Source: Areca catechu | Lineage: Eukaryota; Streptophyta; Magnoliopsida; Arecales; Arecaceae | Length of the DNA stretch: 64,000 nt | Reading direction: 5' to 3' | Assembly: GCA_021397845.1 (NCBI GenBank) | Contig: CM038038.1 | Location: 64,660,748 to 64,724,747, forward strand | Part shown: positions 56,705 to 64,000 of the stretch, in pieces | Numbering within the stretch: position 1 is the first letter of the stretch | Layout of the letters: each line of letters starts with the position of its first letter | Notes under the pieces: generated by a model | The model's database searches: none | Seen by the model: only the letters and a program-made list of their open reading frames with translations | What the model was told of the DNA's origin: nothing | Program-made: the position numbers and the translations under genes

Positions 56705-59201
56705 TGGTGAGGACACCAAGATCAGACACAAATCAATGGATTCCATATGGTTTGTTGATTATGGTTTTAATTTTAGAACCTTAGACATGTGTCACAATTT
56801 TGTAATCAATTAAGATTGAGTCATGTAATAAGTTGAGACTAGTTATTTGTCTCAACCCCAGTCCAGTATCGAGTCTTGTATTTCAGAATAAATCCAGTAT
56901 GAGTCTAATTTTTGTATTAGAAAGGAGATTACCCTATTTTGGAGTTCCACTAGGCCTCATCCAGGAGTCAGAGGCCACTACACTAGCTTATTGGATTTTG
57001 CGTGACACCTTAGGATCCAAGATGCCTTTCCAGATACCCTAATTTCTTTCAGATATTTTTTGGGTGCCTAGATTTCCTCCAGATGCTAGAGTATATTCCC
57101 AGACCAGGTCATAACATGATCCCAAAGGCTTACCTATGCCCCAGCCCAAGTGAATGCAAGGTCCAGGTCCATGAAGAACCAAGATCCCAGGTATATTCTA
57201 GCCAAGAATCAAGATACCTGGAATATTCCTGCTCCAGGCATCCCAGGCCTCCAGGGCCCAAAGCCCATGTGCCCAACCCATCCTTGGCCACCCCTTGCTA
57301 CCCCCCATGAAGCCCAACATGTCCAAAGTGTTGACTTGGTCCAAGCTAAGAAGGAGGAATTCAAATGGAAGAAGGAAACCTAGTTCTTATTCTATTCAAC
57401 TAGTATACTCCTAGTTCTAGGTTTATTTTGTAGACTTTCTCCTACTTAAATTATGTAAACCTAATCTAACTAGGAGAAGACTTATAATCCCTTTAGGAGA
57501 GGGCATGGGACTCTATAAATATCCCACCCCTCCTTCTCTTGTAATCAATCAACTCTTATGAGTTAAAATCTACTGAATTATTTTTAAGACTGGTGTTCTT
57601 GTGTTTTTGTTTTTGGGTTCTAGTTTTTGTTCTCTTGTGTTGGCCGACCTCGTTCATTGCAATCCTCCACACCCAAAGAAGCAAATCAGACCTCCAAGCA
57701 TCAGCCACATCTAAAAGAGAAACCTTGAAGATGCCCAGATCAAGAGCTCGTCCTGCTTCCTTGCCGCCAGCCCTTTGCCCTAATCCTTTTCCTTCCTTGT
57801 TTCATCTTTTCTTTTTTTTTTGATTACCTGATTCATGCCTAACCTTGATGTTTTGCAGACCCCTGAGGTATTTCCCCTACCCATAGGAGGCTTTTTTTGC
57901 CTTCAGACTAGATCCAGATCGCCTTCAGATTTGGGAACCAAAGGCTTGTTCTTCTAGGTGCCATCCAGATCCCATTACTAAAGCACCACTTGGAAAACTT
58001 TAGAAGAAGATCCAATTGTAGAGCCTAGCCTGAATTTCATGAGCTAGAAGAGTTTATTAAGGACTTGATTTCTTTAAATCAATACCCTCAGGATGAAGTT
58101 ACTCCATTACCTCCAATTGATCTTTTCCCTGAAATTAATGACCCATTCTTCTATAATGCAGACCCTGTATGACTACCTCAAGCCCATAAGATCAATCTCA
58201 TTAGTCTATGACTCATCCCTGAAACCCCTTCTAGTATTCTACTCTTTATGATTAACCCCAAGCCATCTTCTTATTTCTTATCCTGCCAGACTAACCCTGA
58301 ACCCACCTCTTATTTTCTACCCTTTCCTAAAAATTCTTTTATTTTTTTCACTATTAGGTTACATTTTATAAGAGTTTGCATGTTGCATTCGTTCATTGAG
58401 CATGTCATGTTTGCATTTTACTTCTGGAGAACCCTATGCCACTTAGTAGGAGTACATAGTAAATTCTAATGTGCATGCCATGCTAGGGTCAAACCTAAAG
58501 AGTCTATAGTGTATAAGGTTATACCCAAAGAGTCCAATAAATTTTCTTTGATAGGAAAGTCTAGTCGAGTCTATTAAGTATTAGTTGGGTCCAATAAATC
58601 CATAGCCCTGAATCATCTGTCCGCACCTACACTAGCCTCTGCACAGCATCTGTATCTAACAATTAGTCAAAAGATAAACATAAGTAATAAACTATATAAT
58701 AACTTCACTAATTCCCAAAAACATGTTAAAGAATTTTCTGCAGGGAACTATGTGTTGATAAAGAGATTTCCTGCTCGCAAAGCGGCCCATTCAAAATAAT
58801 GAAAAGAGTTGGACCCAATGCCTATGTGCTTGAGATAATACCTGATTTAGGTATTAGTCGCACCTTCAGCAGTTCAGACCTTATGGAACATAGGGAGCCA
58901 GTAGTGATACCTAGCAAGCCCTTTGAGCCACTCCCTTTCTTTGAGAGAGAACCCACCCCAGAGTGTCCACATATAATTTGGCCAATAAGTGAGGTAAGGA
59001 GTGAGCGAATCCTGGATGATCAAGCAATCAGTACCCAAGATGAAGGTTATCAAAGGTATTTGGTCAGATGGCAAGGTCAACCAGAATTTGAGGATTTGTG
59101 GAATGCTGGTTCGGATCTACAGCACCTCAACTCAGACCCTCCTTGAGCAGCCAAATTGACCCTTACTCGATGGGGTCGAGTTCCTCCCGCCCCAAGAGAA
59201 T
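56705..59201 (+). repeat. Gypsy-3 array unit 6
   Basis: Junction CCAG at 57965-57968. Chromodomain fragment 58752-59146 has lost one base near 58783 (AAAGCGGCC where others have AAAGCTGGCC), shifting the frame; from 58799 it is open. Confidence 0.9.
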
Positions 59202-61698
59202 TGGTGAGGACACCAAGATCAGACATAAATCAATGGATTCCATATGGTTTGTTGATTATGGTTTTAATTTTAGAACCTTAGTCATGTGTCACAATTTTGT
59301 AATCAATTAAGATTGAGTCCTGTAATAAGTTGAGACTAGTTATTTGTCTCAACCCCAGTCTAGTATCGAGTCCTGTATTTCAGTATAAATCCAGTATGAG
59401 TCTAATTTTTGTATAAGAAAGGAGATTACCCTATTTTGGAGTTCTACTAGGCCTCATCCAGGAGTCAGAGGCCACTACACTAGCTTATTGGATTTTGCAT
59501 GACACCTTAGGATCCAAGATGCCTTTCCAGATACCCTGATTCCTTTCAGATATTTTTTGGGTGCCTAGATTTCCTCCAGATGCCAGAGTATATTCCCAGA
59601 TCAGGTCATAACATGATCCCAAAGGCTTACCTATGCCCCAACCCAAGTGAATGCAAGGTCCAGGTCCATGAAGAACCAAGATCCCAGGTATATTCTAGCC
59701 AAGAATCAAGATTCCTGGAATATTTCTGCTCCAAGCATCCCAGGCCTCCAGGGCCCAAAGCCCATGTGCCCAACCCATACTTGGCCGCCCCTTGCTACCC
59801 CCCATGAAGCCCAACATGTCCAAAGTGTTGACTTGGTCCAAGCTAAGAAGGAGGAATTCAAATGGAAGAAGGAAACCTAGTTCTTATTTTATTCAACTAG
59901 TATACTCCTAGTTCTAGGTTTATTTTGTAGTCTTTCTCCCACTTAAATTATGTAAACCTAATCTAACTAGGAGAAGACTTGTAATTCCTTTAGGAGAGGG
60001 CATGGGACTCTATAAATACCCCACCCCTCCTCCTCTTGTAATCAATCAACTCTTATGAATTAAACTCTACTGAATTATTTTTAAGACTGGTGTTCTTGTG
60101 TTTTTATTTTTGGGTTCTAGTTTTTGTTCTCTTGTGTTGGCCGACCTCGTTCATTGCAATCCTCCACACCCAAAGAAGCAAATCAGACCTCCCAGCATCA
60201 GCCACATCCAAAAGAGAAACCTTGAAGATGCCCAGCTCAAGAGCTCGTCCTGCTTCCTTGCCGCCAGCCCTTTTCCCTAATCCTTTTCCTTCTTTGTTTC
60301 ATCTTTTTTTTTTTTTTGATTACCTGATTCATGCCTAACATTGATGTTTTGCAGACCCATGAGGTATTTCCCCTCCCCATAGGAGGCTTTTTTTGCCTTC
60401 AGTCTAGATCCACATCGCCTTCAGATTTGGGAACCAAAGGCTTGTTCTTCTAGGTGTCATCCAGATCCCATTACTAAAGCACCACTTGAAAAACTTTAGA
60501 AGAAGATCCAATTGTAGAGCCTAGCCTGAATTTCATGAGCTAGAAGAGTTTATTAAGGACTTGATTTCTTTAAATCAATACCCTCAGGATGAAGTTATTC
60601 CATTACCTCCAATTGATCTTTTCCCTGAAATTAATCACCCATTCTTCTATAATGCAGACCCTGTATGACTACCTCAAGCCCATAAGATCAATCTCATTAG
60701 TCTATGACTCGTCCCTGAAATTCCTTCTAGTATTCTACTCTTTATAATTAACCCCAAGCCATCTTCTTATTTCTTATCCTGCCAGACTAACCCTGAACCC
60801 ACCTCTTATTTTCTACCCTTTCCTGAAAATTCTTTTATTTTTTTCACTATTAGGTTACATTTTATAAGAGTTTGCATGTTGCATTCATTCATTGAGCATG
60901 TCATGTTTGCATTTTACTTCTGGAGAACCCTATGCCACTTAGTAGGAGTACATAATAAATTCTAATGTGCATGCCATGCTAGGGTCAAACCTAAAGAGTC
61001 TATAGTGTATAAGGTTAGACCCAAAGAGTCCAATAAATTTTCTTTGATAGGAAAGTCTAGTCGAGTCTGTTAAGTATTAGTTGGGTCCAATAAATCCATA
61101 GCCCTGAATCATCTGTCCGCACCTACTCTAGCCTCTGCACAGCATCTGTATCTGACAATTAGTCAAAAGCTAAACATTAGTAATAAACTATATAATAACT
61201 TCACTAATTCCCAAAAACATGTTAAAGAATTTTCTGCAGGGAACTATGTGTTGATAAAGAGATTTCCTGCTCGCAAAGCTGGCTCATTCAAAATAATAAA
61301 AAGAGTTGGACCCAGTGCCTATGTGCTTGAGATAATACCTAATTTAGGTATTAGTCGCACCTTCAGCAGTTCAGACCTTATGGAACATAGGGAGCCAGTA
61401 GTGATACCTAGCAAGCCCTTTGAGCCACTCCCTTTCTTTGAGAGAGAACCCATCCCAGAGTGTCCACATATAATTTGGCCAATAAGTGAGGTAAGGAGTG
61501 AGCGAATCCTGGATGATCAAGCAATCAGTTCCCAAGATGAAGGTTATCAAAGGTATTTGGTCAGATGGCAAGGTCAACCAGAATCTAAGAATTTGTGGAA
61601 TGCTGGTTCGGATCTACAGCACCTCAACTCAGACCCTCCTTGAGCAGCCAAATTGACCCTTACTCGATGGGGTCGAGTTCCTCCTGCCCCAAGAGAAT
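59202..61698 (+). repeat. Gypsy-3 array unit 7
   Basis: Junction CCAG at 60461-60464. Chromodomain fragment 61248-61643 is open. The LTR mixes variants: ACCCTGATTCCTTTCAG as in LTR 3 but GGGTGCCTAG as in LTRs 4-6, suggesting recombination between units. Confidence 0.9.
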
Positions 61699-63089
61699 TG
61701 GTGAGGACACCAAGATCAGACACAAATCAATGGATTCCATATGGTTTGTTAATTATGGTTTTAATTTTAGAACCTTAGTCATGTGTCACAATTTTGTAAT
61801 CAATTAAGATTGAGTCCTGTAATAAGTTGAGACTAGTTATTTGTCTCAATCCCAGTCCAATATCGAGTCCTGTATTTCAGTATAAATCCAGTATGAGTCT
61901 AATTTTTGTATAAGAAAGGTGATTACCCTATTTTGGAGTTCCACTAGGCCTCATCCAGGAGTCAGAGGCCACTACACTAGCTTATTGGATTTTGCGTGAC
62001 ACCTTAGGATCCAAGATGCCTTTCCAGATACCCTGATTCCTTTCAGATATTTTTTGTGTGCCCAGATTTCCTCCAGATGCCAGAGTATATTCCCAGACCA
62101 GGTCATAACATGATCCCAAAGGCTTACCTATTCCCCAGTCCAATTAAATTCAAGGTCCAGGTCCATGAAGAACCAAGATCCCAGGTATATTCTAGCCAAG
62201 AATCAAGTTTCCTGGAATATTCCTGCTCCAGGCATCCCAGGCCTCCAGGGCCCAAAGCCCATGTGCCCAACCCATCCTTGGCCGCCCCTTGCTACCCCCC
62301 ATGAAGCCCAACATGTCCAAAGTGTTGACTTGGTCCAAGCTAAGAAGGAGGAATTCAAATGGAAGAAGGAAACCTAGTTCTTATTCTATTCAACTAGTAT
62401 ACTCCTAGTTCTAGGTTTATTTTGTAGTCTTTCTCCCACTTAAATTATGTGAACCTAATCTAACTAGGAGAAGGCTTGTAATCCCTTTAGGAGAGGGCAT
62501 GGGACTCTATAAATACCCCACCCCTCCTCCTCTTGTAATCAATCAACTCTTATGAATTAAACTCTACTGAATTATTTTTAAGACTGGTGTTCTTGTGTTT
62601 TTGTTTTTGGGTTCTAGTTTTTGTTCTCTTGTGTTGGCCGACCTCGTTCATTGCAATCCTCCACACCCAAAGAAGCAAATCAGACCTCCAAGCATCAGCC
62701 ACATCCAAAAGAGAAACCTTGAAGATGCCCAGATCAAGAGCTCGTCCTGCTTCCTTGCCGCCAGCCCTTTGCCCTAATCCTTTTCCTTCCTTGTTTCATC
62801 TTTTTTTTTTTTTTTGATTACCTGATTCATGCCTAACCTTGATGTTTTGCAGACCCCTGAGGTATTTCCCCTCCCCATAGGAGCCTTTTTTTGCCTTCAG
62901 ACTAGATCTAGATCGCCTTCATATTTGGGAACCAAAGGCTTGTTCTTCTAGGTGCCATCCAGAGGTTTAGAGATCTCTTCATCAAAGGAACTGCCATCGC
63001 TGCCTAGTAAAAGCCTTCCCCCTCTTGATTTTTGATATGATGATAGGTACACTATCTTAAACTAGGAGTTTCTCAACTCTCGGGTCCTA
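61699..63089 (+). repeat. Gypsy-3 LTR 8 (terminal, not deleted)
   Basis: After CCAG (62959-62962) it continues AGGTTTAGAGATCTCTTCATC, as LTR 1 does (AGGCTGAGAGATCTC), so it lacks the deletion of LTRs 2-7. It is cut at 63089 by the Gypsy-4 LTR, so its end and the right TSD are not seen here. Confidence 0.88.
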
Positions 63090-64000
63090 TGGTGGGGACA
63101 CCTAAGGCACCAGAATAAGACAGAGGCTTTTTCAACCCTCTGTAAATTGATCAATAATTTATGAGTCCATCTGTAATAAGGGCTTAGCTCATCTGAGTCT
63201 ATTTTAGTTTTTATTTGAGCATTTTTAGTTGTTATTTCAGTTCTGTACTAGTCAGCTCATGTTGAGCTAGTTTAGTCCAATGCTAGTCAGCTCATGTTGA
63301 GCTAATTTTATTTTTTTGAGTCCTGTCCAAGCATACTGAAGACTCAAGACTATATCATACAAGTGAAGACCAAGTCCAACTAGATTGAAGACATGGAAGT
63401 ATAGCACAAGTCCAACCCAGCTTGAAGATTTGAAGACCCCAGGAGGAAAATTCAGAAAACCCTGATTTCTTGCAGATGCCCTCCAAATACCCAGATTCCC
63501 TTCCAGATGCCAAAGTATATTCATAGGTAAGGGCATCCATGATTCCAGAGGTCCATCTGCATCCTAGCCCAAAGAAATCAAGCCCAGGTGCCAAGCCCAA
63601 GCCCCTAAGAAGCAAGATACCAGGGAATATTCCTGCTACCTGGCTACCAGGCCACCCCAGCTTCCAAAGGCCCAAACCCATGCACCCGAGCCCCTTTGGG
63701 CCGGCCTTTTGCTGCTCCTAGAAGCCCAACACGCCCCCCTAGGCATCCTTGGAGTCTTGACCAAGTCAAGAAAATTTTTAGGGATTTTTCTACCTAATAT
63801 TTTCTTATTTTCTAGCTAGGGTTTGAGAGGGAAAAGGATTCTTATGTAAAGACTTATGTACCCTTACTTGGAGCCCAAGGTTAAGGGTCTATTTAAGGGA
63901 CCCTACCCTCTTTTATGAGGAGAGTTTTTGATGAATAAAAAAATCTTGAGTTCTTCTATTGAATTGTGTGATACCCTGCTGTGTGCATAAAGGGGTTTGT
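63090..64000 (+). repeat. Gypsy-4 LTR, partial (runs off the window)
   Basis: Starts TGGTGGGGACACCTAAGG and resembles the Gypsy-A LTR read on the minus strand (AGGCACCAGA, CAGAGGCTT, GTCAGCTCATGTTGAGCTA, and a TATTTAAG TATA-like site near 63884-63893). It holds a tandem pair of the segment GCTAGTCAGCTCATGTTGAG (63247 and 63283 regions). Whether it is a full element or a solo LTR cannot be told. Confidence 0.75.

Larger units (their letters stand above)
42159..63089 (+). mobile_element. Gypsy-3 tandem array: eight LTRs alternating with seven internal segments
   Basis: LTR starts at 42159, 46697, 49195, 51693, 54192, 56705, 59202 and 61699, all beginning TGGTG. Spacing from the second on is 2498, 2498, 2499, 2513, 2497 and 2497 bases. 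The first copy has a full LTR, PBS, leader and gag-like start. In copies 2-7 the LTR (about 1264 bases) is fused to the last 1234 bases of the internal region. The last LTR is again full over this segment until Gypsy-4 interrupts it. The integrase core, RT and RNase H are absent from all copies. The left TSD candidate is TAGTT (42154-42158); the right copy is not in the window. Confidence 0.93.

Overview
This window is plant nuclear DNA, from a flowering plant with a repeat-rich genome. The evidence is Ty1/copia and Ty3/gypsy LTR retrotransposons of plant type (a Sirevirus with an extra envelope-like ORF, and chromodomain-bearing chromoviruses), primer-binding sites matching plant initiator tRNA-Met, and 5-bp target-site duplications. 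I see no host gene, tRNA, rRNA or CRISPR. Species cannot be told from the sequence.

Almost every base belongs to a nest of retrotransposons, and five insertions can be solved exactly from both copies of their target-site duplications (TSDs). Outermost is Copia-1 (+, 1-3995, truncated by the window edge). Gypsy-A (-) is inserted in its 3' LTR: the LTR is at 3996-5640, the coding tail at 5641-5867, and the sequence resumes at 41872-42158. A Sirevirus (-, 5868-41871, TSD GCTAG) sits in the Gypsy-A coding tail. The Sirevirus carries three insertions: Copia-2 (+, 9705-27952, TSD GTAAC) in its ORF3; a solo LTR (33255-34698, TSD CATTG) in gag; and a non-autonomous large-LTR element (+, 35249-40429, TSD CGAAT) in its 5' LTR. 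Copia-2 in turn contains Gypsy-1 (+, 13043-21648, TSD TATTG) in its leader. The nest is therefore five levels deep (Copia-1 > Gypsy-A > Sirevirus > Copia-2 > Gypsy-1). By-eye LTR divergence agrees: about 2% for Gypsy-1 and clearly more for Copia-2, the Sirevirus and the large-LTR element.

The right third (42159-63089) is different. It is a head-to-tail array made from a fourth element, Gypsy-3, with eight LTRs alternating with seven internal segments. The first copy has a full 5' LTR, PBS, leader and gag-like start. The next six repeat a 2.5-kb unit (period 2497-2499 bp, one unit 2513 bp) in which the LTR is fused to the 3' part of the internal region through a 2040-bp deletion with 4-bp microhomology. 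The last LTR again has the segment missing from the middle ones. RT, RNase H and the integrase core are absent; each unit keeps an integrase C-terminus plus chromodomain. Another gypsy LTR (Gypsy-4) begins at 63090 and runs off the window.

All elements are decayed. In Gypsy-1 a reading frame of about 4.5 kb is intact apart from ten nonsense codons, all at Gln or Trp positions, and one frameshift, which points to cytosine deamination. Noncoding parts hold repeated palindromes (AAGTGTCGACACTT and GAGTCGGCTC types) shared between LTRs and internal regions of different elements, and a leader hairpin motif shared by Copia-2 and Gypsy-1. These, with the tandem array, are the features most worth following up. 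All comparisons were made by eye.
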